Positions 29,524-38,626 of a DNA stretch of 64,000 bases are shown one piece after another (the first letter of the stretch is position 1; each line of letters begins with the position of its first letter). Where the stretch lies: the NCBI RefSeq assembly GCF_009363895.1, contig NZ_CP045434.1:2108001-2172000 (forward strand), read 5' to 3'. The position numbers were made by a program, and so were the translations under genes. The notes under the pieces are model-generated. The model had not been told where the DNA came from, did not search any database, and worked only from the letters and a program-made list of their open reading frames with translations. This DNA comes from Sphingomonas ginsengisoli An et al. 2013 (GTDB lineage: Bacteria > Pseudomonadota > Alphaproteobacteria > Sphingomonadales > Sphingomonadaceae).

Positions 29524-29578
29524 GTGAAAGCTCCCTTGTTTGTCGTGGCGTCCGACTGCCGGGGCCACGAAGCTTTCA

Positions 29579-29596
29579 ATGCAGAGAGCGTGCCAA
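29579..29596 (-). promoter_or_regulatory. Sigma-54 promoter of the microprotein-pspC operon
   Basis: The minus strand reads TTGGCACGCTCTCTGCAT. The consensus is YTGGCACGNNNNTTGCW: the -24 GG and -12 GC are exactly 10 bases apart and only one core base differs (C for T at -14). About 55 bases separate it from the ATG, which allows a leader. Enhancer sites were not identified. Confidence 0.7.
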
Positions 29597-29629
29597 TTTC
29601 AAAAAGTCGTTTCTTTTCAAAGAGAGGCG

Positions 29630-29664
29630 AAAAAAGGGGCTCCCAGCACCGTGCGGGGAGCCCC
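29630..29664 (-). terminator. Intrinsic terminator for the SDR gene
   Basis: On the minus strand GGGGCTCCC and GGGAGCCCC pair perfectly around a ten-base loop and are followed by six T. It lies 43 bases after the SDR stop codon. Confidence 0.92.
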
Positions 29665-29706
29665 ATCGCTTGGCGGAATTTCCCAACGCCGCCGTGGTTG
29701 CTACAC

Positions 29707-30564
29707 CTAACTGCTGGTCGTGTTGCCGCCGTCGGGGTGGATCACCTGGCCGGTCATGTAGGAGGAATCCTCGCAGGCGAGGAACAGGAAAGCGGGGGCG
29801 ACCTCGTTGGGCTGGCCGGGGCGCTTCATCGGCGTGTCCTTGCCGAATTCGGGGATCTTCTCGGGCGGCTGGCCGCCGGACGGGTTGAGCGGGGTCCAGA
29901 TCGGACCCGGGGCGACCCCGTTCACGCGGATGCCCTGCTCGACCAGATTGAGCGCGAGGCTGCGGGTGAAGGCGGTGATGGCGCCCTTGGTCGCACTATA
30001 GTCGAGCAGGATCGGCGCGCCCTTGTACATCGTCTCCGAGGTGCAGTTGACGATCGCCGCACCCGACTTGAGATGGGGCATCGCCGCCTGGGTGAGGAAG
30101 AACATCGAATAGATTTTCGACTGGAAGGTACGGCGGAGCTGCTCCTCCGAGATGTCTTCGATCTTCTCCTGGTGGTGCTGTTCGCCGGCGTTGTTGATGA
30201 GCACGTCGAGCCGGCCGAAGGCGTCGATCACCTGGTGGACGGCTTTCTCGCAGAAGCTCTTGTCACCGAGGTCGCCGGGGATGGTCAGCGCGCGGCGGCC
30301 TTCGGCGGCGACGATGTCGCGGGTCTTGGCCGCATCGTCATGCTCGTTGAGATAGATGATCGCGACGTCGGCGCCTTCGCGCGCGAACAAGGCGGCGACC
30401 GCGCGGCCGATGCCGCTGTCGCCGCCGGTGACGATCGCGACCTTGTCTTTCAGGCGGCCCGAGCCGGGGTAGCGCGGCTGCCACTCGGGTTTGGGCTCGA
30501 GCGCGCTTTCGTGACCGGGGAGATGGTCGTTGGGGTGGACTTCGGGCTGGAAGGTCTCGGCCAT
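29707..30564 (-). CDS. SDR family oxidoreductase, stress-type with N-terminal extension
   Basis: 285 residues. An N-terminal extension of about 38 residues ('PGHESALEPKPEWQPRYPGS') precedes the Rossmann motif TGGDSGIG at 46-53. NNAG and the YSATKGA catalytic motif are present, and the C-terminus ends 'GQVIHPDGGNTTSS'. This layout matches the YghA/YhdF/GsiB-neighbour SDR group often found among general-stress genes. The upstream small gene at 30596 and its EcfG-like promoter probably drive it. Substrate unknown. Confidence 0.9.
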   Translation of the reverse strand: MAETFQPEVHPNDHLPGHESALEPKPEWQPRYPGSGRLKDKVAIVTGGDSGIGRAVAALFAREGADVAIIYLNEHDDAAKTRDIVAAEGRRALTIPGDLGDKSFCEKAVHQVIDAFGRLDVLINNAGEQHHQEKIEDISEEQLRRTFQSKIYSMFFLTQAAMPHLKSGAAIVNCTSETMYKGAPILLDYSATKGAITAFTRSLALNLVEQGIRVNGVAPGPIWTPLNPSGGQPPEKIPEFGKDTPMKRPGQPNEVAPAFLFLACEDSSYMTGQVIHPDGGNTTSS

Positions 30565-30595
30565 GGGATAAACTCCGTTCGGCCGAGCGGGGGGC

Positions 30596-30853
30596 TCAGC
30601 CGTTCGCGTGGTCAACGCTAAGCGGCGTGCTCCGCTCCAACCTTTGAGCCGCCGGAACGGTCGTCGCGCGGCGGCACTCGGCGACCACGGTGGGATAGTC
30701 GACGTCGGTGTTCTGGGTGAGCGCGGCGGCGGCGGCGGCGTCGCAGCTGGCGCGGCTTTCATAGCGGGTGGGCATGGTCGCGACCGGGGTGCAGGCGGCC
30801 GACGAGCCGTCGGCGCAGCCGAGGATGGCGATGACGTAAGCGATGGGCCCCAT
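30596..30853 (-). CDS. Small cysteine-containing exported protein
   Basis: 85 residues. The hydrophobic N-terminus (MGPIAYVIAILGCADG) is a probable signal or anchor. Cysteines at 13, 21, 37 and 60 may form disulfides in the periplasm. 'TPVATMPTRYESRASCDAAA' resembles conserved sphingomonad hypothetical proteins. It ends 31 bases before the SDR start, so likely one operon. Function unknown. Confidence 0.65.
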   Translation of the reverse strand: MGPIAYVIAILGCADGSSAACTPVATMPTRYESRASCDAAAAAALTQNTDVDYPTVVAECRRATTVPAAQRLERSTPLSVDHANG

Positions 30854-30894
30854 GATGCGAACTCACTGGCAAGCAATGACAAACTTGAAGGCAT

Positions 30895-30919
30895 AACCGT
30901 CGATTAACGGCTCGGTTCC
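30895..30919 (-). promoter_or_regulatory. EcfG-like promoter of the 30596-30853/SDR operon
   Basis: On the minus strand GGAAC is followed by exactly 16 bases and GGTT; the -35 box is perfect and one base differs from CGTT. It lies about 40 bases before the start codon at 30853. Confidence 0.5.
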
Positions 30920-30976
30920 GTTCGTTTCGGGGGCGAACGATTGCGGTGAGGCAGCGCGGTGCCTACCTGTGGCACG

Positions 30977-32785
30977 ATGGCGACAGCGGAAGAGACGACG
31001 ACCCGCCCGGTGGCGGGGTTCAAGACGCTGTGGCGCTTCCTGCCGATGCTGTGGCCCAAGGGCGAGCGCGAGCTCAAGCTGCGCGTAGTGGTGGCGGTGG
31101 TGCTGGTGCTGGCCGGGCGCGGCGTGCTGTTCGCCATGCCCTTCACCTACAAGGCGATCATCGACCGGATGAGCGGGCCGGCGCAGGCGGTCGGGATCGT
31201 CTTCGCGCTGGTCGCCGCCTACACGCTGGCGCGGTTCGGCGGGGTGCTTAGCGACAATTTGCGCAACGCCGTGTTCGAGAAGGTCGGGCAGAGCGCGGCG
31301 CGGCGGCTGTCGGCGCGGGTGTTCCGCCATGTCCACAGCCTGTCGCTGCGCTTCCACCTCGAGCGGCGAACGGGGAGCCTGACCAAGATCGTCGAGCGGG
31401 GCACCAAGAGCATCGACATGATGCTCTATTTCCTGCTGTTCAACATCGCCCCGACGCTGATCGAGCTGGTTGCCACGAGCGTCATTTTCTACGTCAAATA
31501 TGGGCTGGGCCTGGTGGCGGCGACGCTGGTGACGGTGGCGGTCTACATCGTCTTCACCCGGCGGGTGTCGGAATGGCGCAGCAAGCTCCAGCGCGAGATG
31601 AACGACGTCGACAACAAGGCGATCGGGCGCGCGGTCGACAGCCTGCTCAATTACGAGACGGTGAAATATTTCGGCGCCGAGGAGCGCGAGGCGCGCCGCT
31701 ACGACGAGGCGATCGGGACCTTCACCCGCGCCGCGGTGCGCAACGAGGTGAGCCTGGCGTGGCTCAACATCGGGCAGAGCTTCATCACCAACGGGATGAT
31801 GGCGGGCGCGATGGCGCTGACCGTGTGGGGGTGGAGCCAGGGCAAGTTCACCCCGGGCGACGTGGTGCTGGTCAACAGCCTGCTGCTGCAGCTGTTCCGC
31901 CCCTTGGACATGCTCGGCTGGGTCTATCGCTCGATCCGCCAGGGGCTGATCGACATGGAGGCGATGTTCGACCTGACCGACACCGCCGCCGAGGTGGTCG
32001 ATGCGCCGGGCGCGGTGGCACTGAGCGTGCCGAACGGCGAGCTCCGCTTCGAGGACGTGCGGTTCGGCTACGACCCCGAGCGGACGATCCTCGAGGGCGT
32101 GAGCTTCAGGGTGCCGGCGGGGACTACGCTGGCGGTGGTCGGGCCGTCGGGGGCGGGCAAGTCGACGCTGGCGCGGCTGCTCTACCGTTTCTACGATCCC
32201 CAAGGCGGGCGCATCCTGATCGACGGGCAGGACATCGCCCAAGTGACGCAGGCGAGCCTGCGCGCGGCAATCGGGATCGTCCCGCAGGACACGGTGCTGT
32301 TCAACGACACCATCGGCTACAACATCGGCTACGGCCGCGACGGGGCGAGCCAGGCCGAGATCGAGGGCGCGGCCAAGGGGGCGGCGATCGATCGCTTCAT
32401 CGCCGCCTTGCCTGACGGCTATGAAGCGATGGTCGGCGAGCGGGGCTTGAAGCTGTCGGGCGGCGAGAAGCAGCGGGTGGCGATCGCGCGGACGCTGCTC
32501 AAGGACCCGCCGATCCTGATCCTCGACGAGGCGACCAGCGCGCTCGACAGCCGGACCGAGGAAGCGATCCAGGACACGCTCGGCGACGTCGCGCGCAACC
32601 GCACCACGATCACCATCGCCCACCGGCTGTCGACCGTGGTCGGGGCCGACCAGATCGTGGTGCTCGACGCCGGGCGGGTGGCCGAGCGCGGGACGCACCA
32701 GGAACTGCTGCGGCGGCAGGGGCTCTATGCCGAGCTGTGGGCGCGGCAGGCGCAGGAGCGCGAGCTCGAGCAGGCGGCCGAATAG
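30977..32785 (+). CDS. ABC exporter of the Atm1/ABCB7 type (fused permease and ATPase)
   Basis: 602 residues. Six transmembrane helices (about 30-300) include the Atm1-family signature 'DSLLNYETVKYFGAEEREAR'. The nucleotide-binding domain has Walker A GPSGAGKST near 388-396, signature LSGGEKQR near 493 and Walker B ILILDEATSALD near 514. Atm1 proteins export glutathione-linked metal or persulfide species from the cytoplasm; that role is inferred by family. ATG 30977 follows an alternative upstream GTG that adds six residues. Confidence 0.92.
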   Translation: MATAEETTTRPVAGFKTLWRFLPMLWPKGERELKLRVVVAVVLVLAGRGVLFAMPFTYKAIIDRMSGPAQAVGIVFALVAAYTLARFGGVLSDNLRNAVFEKVGQSAARRLSARVFRHVHSLSLRFHLERRTGSLTKIVERGTKSIDMMLYFLLFNIAPTLIELVATSVIFYVKYGLGLVAATLVTVAVYIVFTRRVSEWRSKLQREMNDVDNKAIGRAVDSLLNYETVKYFGAEEREARRYDEAIGTFTRAAVRNEVSLAWLNIGQSFITNGMMAGAMALTVWGWSQGKFTPGDVVLVNSLLLQLFRPLDMLGWVYRSIRQGLIDMEAMFDLTDTAAEVVDAPGAVALSVPNGELRFEDVRFGYDPERTILEGVSFRVPAGTTLAVVGPSGAGKSTLARLLYRFYDPQGGRILIDGQDIAQVTQASLRAAIGIVPQDTVLFNDTIGYNIGYGRDGASQAEIEGAAKGAAIDRFIAALPDGYEAMVGERGLKLSGGEKQRVAIARTLLKDPPILILDEATSALDSRTEEAIQDTLGDVARNRTTITIAHRLSTVVGADQIVVLDAGRVAERGTHQELLRRQGLYAELWARQAQERELEQAAE

Positions 32786-32881
32786 GCGCGCCGTGGTGAA
32801 GGCGCGGTTAGCGCTGTCTGCCCACCTTGCGTTGACCTTTGCGATCTTACCGCCGCGTCCGGGCGTGGGGCATCATGGAGT

Positions 32882-33223
32882 ATGATGATGCACAGTTTCG
32901 GTAAGCGTGTTGATATTCCCGGCGGCAAGCGGCGGGAGAAACGCGAGCGCGTGACCCTTGCCGGGTCGGCCACCACGCTGGGCGGTTCCCGCTCGGTCGC
33001 GATCAGTGACCTTGGGCTGCACGGCGCCAAATTGTCGGGCCGCAGCCTGCCGCAGGACGGCAGGCAGATATTGCTCAAGGTCGGCGAGATCGAGGTGATG
33101 GGCGAGGTCGCCTGGTCCGGCGAGCATGATTGCGGGATGACCTTCGACGAGCCGCTCGACACGGCGGGAATCGCGGCGCTCAAGGACGAAGGCCGGCTCG
33201 GTATCGTCTACACCATCGTCTGA
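32882..33223 (+). CDS. PilZ domain protein
   Basis: 113 residues. The basic N-terminal 'KRREKRERV' (near 17-25) fits the RxxxR c-di-GMP motif, and 'VAISDLGLHGAKLSG' (near 40-54) is a variant of D/NxSxxG, with Leu for the serine. A beta-barrel follows. c-di-GMP binding is plausible but the second motif is imperfect. It is a single-domain cytoplasmic protein. Confidence 0.85.
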   Translation: MMMHSFGKRVDIPGGKRREKRERVTLAGSATTLGGSRSVAISDLGLHGAKLSGRSLPQDGRQILLKVGEIEVMGEVAWSGEHDCGMTFDEPLDTAGIAALKDEGRLGIVYTIV

Positions 33224-33228
33224 GCGCG

Positions 33229-33247
33229 ACGGCGCCGCCCGCGCCGT
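33229..33247 (+). terminator. Short GC hairpin after the PilZ gene
   Basis: ACGGCGC and GCGCCGT pair around a five-base loop, followed by an AT-rich stretch without a proper T run. Possibly a weak terminator. Confidence 0.4.
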
Positions 33248-33322
33248 TCATAATTCAGTGTTGCGAAAGGCGCGGGCGCGCTAGACCTCCGGCGACATTT
33301 TACAGGAGGAAACCGTAACCCT

Positions 33323-35494
33323 ATGATCCGCAAGCTCCTTTTCGCGTCCGCCGCGATCGCCATCGTGCCCGCGTTGACCGCCGCTGCGCCCGCCAAGCGT
33401 CACCCCGCGACGATGTCGGCGTCGCTGCCCGCGTCCAACCCCTTCGCCAAGCCCAGCACGCTGCCGCTCCAGGCGCCCGATTTCGGCCGGATCAAGGACA
33501 GCGACTACCTCCCGGCGCTGATGGCCGGGATGGCGCAGCAGAAAGCCGAAGTGACCGCGATCGCCAACCAAAAGGCGGCGCCGACCTTCGACAATACGAT
33601 CGTCGCGCTGGAGCGGTCGGGGCTGCTGCTCGAGCGGACCGGGCTCGCCTTTTCGGCGGTCAACGGGGCCAACACCAATGACACGCTGCAGGCGGTCGAC
33701 ACCAAGACCAGCCCGCTGTTCGCGCAGCATGGCGACTTCATCAATCTGAACGCCAAGCTGTTCGCGCGGGTCAAGGACCTGCACGACCGCGTTGGTTCGC
33801 TCGGGCTCAACGCCGAGCAGGCCAAGCTGCTCGACGTCTATTACAATCAGATGGTCCACGCTGGAGCGATGCTGTCGCCCGCCAAGCAGACCCAGCTCAA
33901 GGCGATGAACACCCGCCTCTCGAGCCTGCAGACGAGCTTCACCCAGAAGCTGCTCAATGCCGCCAAGGCCGGCGCGGTGCATGTCACCGACAAGGCCGAG
34001 CTGGCTGGCTTAAGCGAAGCGCAGATCGCGGCGGCGGCCGAGGCGGCCAAGGCGCGCCACCTGACCGGCTATGTGCTGCAGTTGCAGAACACGACCCAGC
34101 AGCCGTTGCTGTCGAGCCTGACCAACCATGCGACGCGCCAGAAGCTCTATGAGGCGAGCATCAATCGCGCCGAGCATGGCGATGCCAACGACACTCGCGC
34201 GCTGATCCTCGAGATCGCTAATTTGCGTGCGCAGAAGGCGGCGCTGTTCGGCTATCCGAACTGGGCGGATTATACGCTCTACGACCAGATGGCGAAGAAC
34301 CGGCAGACCGCGGTCGGCTTCCTCGACCGGCTGGCCGCGCCGACCGCCGCCAAGCAGCGCCAGGAAGCCGCGGACATACGCGCGCTCGCCCAGAAGGAAG
34401 GCGCCACCGCCCCGGTCACCCCGGCCGACTGGACCTTCTATGCCGAGCAGATCCGCAAGCAGCGCTATGCGCTCGATAACGATCAGCTGAAGCCGTATTT
34501 CGAGATCAACCGGGTGCTGGAAAAGGGCGTCTTCTACGCCGCCAACCAGCTCTACGGGCTGACCTTCAAGAAGCGCACCGACCTGCCGACGTGGAATCCG
34601 GACATGGTCACCTATGAGGTGACCGACGCCAACGGCCAGCAGCTCGGGCTGATGTATTTCGACTTCTGGAAGCGCGACAACAAGAACGGCGGCGCGTGGA
34701 TGTCGAACCTGGTCAACCAGAGCTATCTGCGCGGGACCAAGCCGGTCATCTACAACGTCGAGAACTTTACCAAGCCGGCGCCGGGCCAGCCCGCGCTGAT
34801 CAGCTTCGACGACGTGACGACGATGTTCCACGAATTCGGCCATGCGCTGCACGGCCTGTTCGCGGCGCAGACCTATCCGACCATCTCGGGCACCAGCGTG
34901 GCGCGCGACTTCGTCGAGTTCCCGAGCCAGTTCAACGAGAATTGGGCGCTCGATCCCAAGGTGCTGCCGAATTACGCGGTGCACTATCAGACCGGGCAGG
35001 TGCTGCCGGCCGAGCTGATCGCCAAGATCAAGCAGGCGCGGACCTTCAACCAGGGCTATGACAATGGCGAGGTGCTCGAGGCGGCGCGGCTCGACCTCGA
35101 CTGGCATTCGCTGGCGGCGAACGCGGGGATCAAGGACGTCGACCGGTTCGAGGCCGACGCGCTGGCCAAGAGCGGGTTCGATGTCACCGACGTGCCCCCG
35201 CGCTATCGGTCGAACTACTTCCTCCACATCTGGAGCAACGGCTATTCGGCGGGCTATTACGCTTACCCGTGGACCCGGATGCTCGGGCAGGACGCCTTCG
35301 CCTGGTTCGAGAGCCATGGCGGCCTGACCCGCGCCAACGGCCAGCGCTTCCGCGACATGGTGCTGAGCCGCGGCAACACGCTCGACTATGCCGCCATGTA
35401 TCGCGGGTTCGCCGGGCGCGATCCGGACATCAATCCGTATCTGCAATATTACGGGCTGACCGGGACGACCCCGACCGCCGGCGGCGACAAGTAA
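33323..35494 (+). CDS. M3 family zinc metallopeptidase (peptidyl-dipeptidase Dcp-like)
   Basis: 723 residues. A signal peptide (MIRKLLFASAAIAIVPALTAAAP) is followed by the thimet/oligopeptidase fold. HEFGHALHG near 503-511 provides two zinc ligands and the catalytic glutamate, with the third ligand downstream in the 'FVEFPSQFNENW' region. Dcp-type enzymes remove C-terminal dipeptides; the signal peptide puts this one in the periplasm. AGGAGG lies upstream of the ATG. Single gene, followed by a hairpin. Confidence 0.94.
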   Translation: MIRKLLFASAAIAIVPALTAAAPAKRHPATMSASLPASNPFAKPSTLPLQAPDFGRIKDSDYLPALMAGMAQQKAEVTAIANQKAAPTFDNTIVALERSGLLLERTGLAFSAVNGANTNDTLQAVDTKTSPLFAQHGDFINLNAKLFARVKDLHDRVGSLGLNAEQAKLLDVYYNQMVHAGAMLSPAKQTQLKAMNTRLSSLQTSFTQKLLNAAKAGAVHVTDKAELAGLSEAQIAAAAEAAKARHLTGYVLQLQNTTQQPLLSSLTNHATRQKLYEASINRAEHGDANDTRALILEIANLRAQKAALFGYPNWADYTLYDQMAKNRQTAVGFLDRLAAPTAAKQRQEAADIRALAQKEGATAPVTPADWTFYAEQIRKQRYALDNDQLKPYFEINRVLEKGVFYAANQLYGLTFKKRTDLPTWNPDMVTYEVTDANGQQLGLMYFDFWKRDNKNGGAWMSNLVNQSYLRGTKPVIYNVENFTKPAPGQPALISFDDVTTMFHEFGHALHGLFAAQTYPTISGTSVARDFVEFPSQFNENWALDPKVLPNYAVHYQTGQVLPAELIAKIKQARTFNQGYDNGEVLEAARLDLDWHSLAANAGIKDVDRFEADALAKSGFDVTDVPPRYRSNYFLHIWSNGYSAGYYAYPWTRMLGQDAFAWFESHGGLTRANGQRFRDMVLSRGNTLDYAAMYRGFAGRDPDINPYLQYYGLTGTTPTAGGDK

Positions 35495-35505
35495 GAAGAG
35501 ACGGC

Positions 35506-35529
35506 GGCGCGGGCTTGCGGGCCCGCGCC
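35506..35529 (+). terminator. GC hairpin after the M3 peptidase gene
   Basis: GGCGCGGGC and GCCCGCGCC form a perfect nine-base stem with a six-base loop 11 bases after the stop. The following GTTCGTTCG is only moderately T-rich. Confidence 0.6.
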
Positions 35530-35552
35530 GTTCGTTCGAGAGCAGTTCAGAC

Positions 35553-37313
35553 GTGACCGACCCCCAGCAGCTGCTCAAATCCGTCTTCGGCTTCGATTCC
35601 TTCCGCGGGGTGCAGCGGCAGGTGGTCGATCGCGTTCTGGCGGGCGAGAACACGCTGGCGGTGATGCCGACCGGGGCGGGCAAGTCGCTCTGCTACCAAT
35701 TGCCAGCGCTGGCGCGGCCTGGGATGGCGCTGGTCATCTCGCCGTTGATCGCGCTGATGCACGACCAGATCCGCTCGGCCGAGGCGCTGGGGATCAAGGC
35801 CGCGTCGCTGACCAGCGCCGACGACCGCCAGGCTGTGACCGAGCGCGCGTTGGGGGGCGACCTCGACCTGCTCTACGTCGCGCCCGAGCGGGCGACGACC
35901 GACCATTTCGGGCGGATGATCGAGCGGCTGGATCTCGCGCTGATCGCGATCGACGAGGCGCATTGCGTCAGCGAATGGGGGCACGACTTCCGCCCCGACT
36001 ATCGGATGCTCAAGGGGCTGCTGAGCGCCTTTCCGGCGGTGCCGCGGCTGGCGCTGACCGCCACCGCCGACCGCCGCACGCGGGCCGACATATTAACCCA
36101 GCTCGGGATCGGCGAGGACGGGCTGATCGTCGCCGGCTTCGACCGGCCCAACATCCGCTACGTGATCCGCCCGCGCGAGCAGGCGACGCGGCAGCTCGAC
36201 CAGTTGCTGCGCGAGCGGCCGGGACCGGCGATCGTCTACACGCCGAGCCGCGACAAGGCCGAGAAGACCGCCGCCGCGCTGAGCGGGAACGGGCGGCCGG
36301 CGCGCGCCTATCACGCCGGGCTCGACCCCCAGGTGCGCCAGCGCAACCAGCACGACTTCGTCGCCTCGGAAGAGATGGTGATGGCGGCGACGATCGCCTT
36401 CGGGATGGGGATCGACAAGCCCGACGTCAGGACCGTCGCGCACGTCTCCATCCCCAAGTCGATCGAGGCCTATTATCAGGAGACCGGGCGCGCCGGGCGC
36501 GACGGCGATCCCGCCGAGGCGTGGCTGTTCTGGTCGGCGGCGGACTTCGCGCTCGCCCGCCAGCGGCTCGAGGAGGAAGTGCCGGCCGACCGCCGCGAGG
36601 CCGAGCGCGAGCGCCTGAACGCGCTCGCCGCGCTGGTCGAGACGCCGGGGTGCCGGCGGGCGATCCTGCTCAGGCATTTTGGCGAGGACCCGCCCGAGCA
36701 GTGCGGCAATTGCGACAATTGCCTCGAGCCGCCGGCGCAGATCGAGGTGACCGAGCTGGCGCGCAAATTGCTGTCGGCCGCCTTCCGCACCGAGATGCGC
36801 TTCGGGGTCGGGCACCTCAATGACGTGCTGGCGGGCAAGGAGACCGACAAGGTTCATGCCAACGGGCACCACCGGCTGTCGGTGTTCGGGATCGCCACCG
36901 CCGAGGAGCTGCCGCTGGTCCGCCACGTCGCCCGCGCGCTGGTCGCGCGCGACGCGCTGCGGGCCGATGCTTATGGGGGGCTGAGCTTCGGGCCGGGGGC
37001 GCGGGCGATCCTCAAGGGTGAGGCGAGCGTCGCCATCGCGGTGCCGAAGGAAAGCAAGGGCCGGCGCCGGAGCCGCGGTGACGAGGGGCCGGCCGACCCG
37101 CTGTTCGACGCGTTGCGCGAGACCCGCCGCAGCCTCGCCGCCGCGCAGGGGGTGCCGCCCTACGTCGTCTTCCACGACAGCACGCTGCGCGAGATCGCGG
37201 CGGCCAGGCCGGCGAGCCTCGACCAGCTGGCGCGGGTGCAGGGGGTCGGGGCGGCCAAGCTCGAGCGCTATGGCGACGCGATGCTCGAGACGGTCGAGCG
37301 GTTCGCGGCGTGA
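35553..37313 (+). CDS. recQ: ATP-dependent DNA helicase RecQ
   Basis: 586 residues. Motif I PTGAGKS is at 39-45 and 'IDEAHCVSEWGHDFRPDY' lies near 133. The zinc-binding cysteines are in 'CRRAILLRHFGEDPPEQCGN' and 'CDNC', and an RQC region follows. A C-terminal HRDC domain (about 510-586) ends 'ERYGDAMLETVERFAA'. It unwinds DNA 3' to 5' in recombination repair. It overlaps the next gene by four bases. Confidence 0.96.
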   Translation: MTDPQQLLKSVFGFDSFRGVQRQVVDRVLAGENTLAVMPTGAGKSLCYQLPALARPGMALVISPLIALMHDQIRSAEALGIKAASLTSADDRQAVTERALGGDLDLLYVAPERATTDHFGRMIERLDLALIAIDEAHCVSEWGHDFRPDYRMLKGLLSAFPAVPRLALTATADRRTRADILTQLGIGEDGLIVAGFDRPNIRYVIRPREQATRQLDQLLRERPGPAIVYTPSRDKAEKTAAALSGNGRPARAYHAGLDPQVRQRNQHDFVASEEMVMAATIAFGMGIDKPDVRTVAHVSIPKSIEAYYQETGRAGRDGDPAEAWLFWSAADFALARQRLEEEVPADRREAERERLNALAALVETPGCRRAILLRHFGEDPPEQCGNCDNCLEPPAQIEVTELARKLLSAAFRTEMRFGVGHLNDVLAGKETDKVHANGHHRLSVFGIATAEELPLVRHVARALVARDALRADAYGGLSFGPGARAILKGEASVAIAVPKESKGRRRSRGDEGPADPLFDALRETRRSLAAAQGVPPYVVFHDSTLREIAAARPASLDQLARVQGVGAAKLERYGDAMLETVERFAA

Positions 37314-37690
37314 AGGGGATGCTGCTGCTCGGCTCGCTGGTCGGGGTGGTGGTGCTGGCGGCGCTCGCCAAAGCGATGGGGCTGGGCCGGCGCGAGGCGC
37401 TGAGCGCGGACGAGGTCGCCGAGCGGCTGGGGCAGGAATATGGGCCGCTGGCGCTGCGGACGGTATTGGTCGGGCAGGACGGCAAGGCTGCGCTGGCCTT
37501 CGCGCATGACGGGCGGCTGTTTGCGGTCAAGGCGCACGGGGTCGATATGGCGAGCCGCGAATTGCAGCGGCCTTTGCTGGCGACCGAGGAAGGTGACACG
37601 CTGGTGATCGATCCGCGCGACCGCCCATTCGGCAAGGTGCGGCTGCGGCTGGGGCGCGCGCAACTCCCCAGCGTGCGCGCGATGCTGTAG
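37310..37690 (+). CDS. Hypothetical single-pass membrane protein
   Basis: 126 residues. One N-terminal hydrophobic segment (about 4-22) is followed by a soluble domain: 'RTVLVGQDGKAALAFAHDGR', then 'DTLVIDPRDRPFGKVRLRLG'. GTG overlaps the recQ stop (GTGA), with ATG three codons later as an alternative. No family recognised. It sits in the recQ-desaturase run of genes. Confidence 0.65.
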   Translation: MKGMLLLGSLVGVVVLAALAKAMGLGRREALSADEVAERLGQEYGPLALRTVLVGQDGKAALAFAHDGRLFAVKAHGVDMASRELQRPLLATEEGDTLVIDPRDRPFGKVRLRLGRAQLPSVRAML

Positions 37691-37699
37691 AAGACGCCG

Positions 37700-38626
37700 A
37701 TGCCCGACCTGCCCAACCCGGTCGACCTCGCCATCCCCGGCTTCATCGCGCTGGTGCTCGCCGAGATGGTGGTCGCCCGGCTGCGCGACCGGCGGCGTTA
37801 CTGCCCGCGTGACACCATGACGTCACTCGGGCTGGGGTTCGGGAGCACGATCGCGGGGGCGCTGTCGCTCGGCGCCATCTATGCGGCGGCGAGCTGGCTG
37901 TGGCGGTTCCGGCTGCTCGACGTGCCGTGGACCTGGTGGGCATTCGTGCTGTGCTTCGTCGCCGACGATTTCCTCTACTATGTCTTCCACCGCGCGGCGC
38001 ACCGGGTGCGGTGGTTCTGGGCGAGCCACGTCATCCACCATTCGAGCCAGCATTATAATCTGTCGACCGCGCTGCGGCAGACGTGGACCGGCTTCTTCAG
38101 TCTGGCGTTCGCCTTCCGCCTGCCGCTGTTCCTGATCGGCTTCCCGCCGGCGATGGTGTTCTTCTGCGCGGGGCTGAACCTCATCTACCAATTCTGGATC
38201 CACACCGAGGTGGTCGGGCGGCTGCCGCGCTGGGTGGAGGCGGTGATGAACACGCCGTCGCACCACCGCGTCCACCATGCGGTCAACCCGCGCTATCTCG
38301 ACAAGAATTATGCGGGGGTGTTCATCGTCTGGGACCGCTGGCTCGGCACCTTCGAGCCCGAGCGCGCGGACGACCGGCCGCGCTACGGCATCGTCCACCA
38401 ATTGGGGTCGTTCAACATCCTGTGGGCGGCGACTCACGAATGGGTCGGGATCGCCCGCGACCTGTGGCGCGCGCCGTGGGGCGCCAAGCTCGGCTATCTG
38501 GTGCGCGAGCCCGGGTGGAGCCACGACGGCAGCCGCGAGACGAGTGCGATGATCCGCGCCCGCTGGCGCCGCGCCGCCGAACCGCCTACGGGCGAGACAC
38601 ACGGCCACCCGGGGACCACGCCATGA
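37700..38626 (+). CDS. Sterol desaturase/fatty acid hydroxylase family protein
   Basis: 308 residues with about four transmembrane helices. The histidine clusters HRAAH (near 95), HVIHHSSQH (near 110) and HHRVHH (near 190) form the di-iron site of the membrane hydroxylase family. Bacterial members modify lipids, carotenoids or hopanoid-like substrates; the substrate cannot be told. It overlaps the next gene by four bases. Confidence 0.92.
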   Translation: MPDLPNPVDLAIPGFIALVLAEMVVARLRDRRRYCPRDTMTSLGLGFGSTIAGALSLGAIYAAASWLWRFRLLDVPWTWWAFVLCFVADDFLYYVFHRAAHRVRWFWASHVIHHSSQHYNLSTALRQTWTGFFSLAFAFRLPLFLIGFPPAMVFFCAGLNLIYQFWIHTEVVGRLPRWVEAVMNTPSHHRVHHAVNPRYLDKNYAGVFIVWDRWLGTFEPERADDRPRYGIVHQLGSFNILWAATHEWVGIARDLWRAPWGAKLGYLVREPGWSHDGSRETSAMIRARWRRAAEPPTGETHGHPGTTP

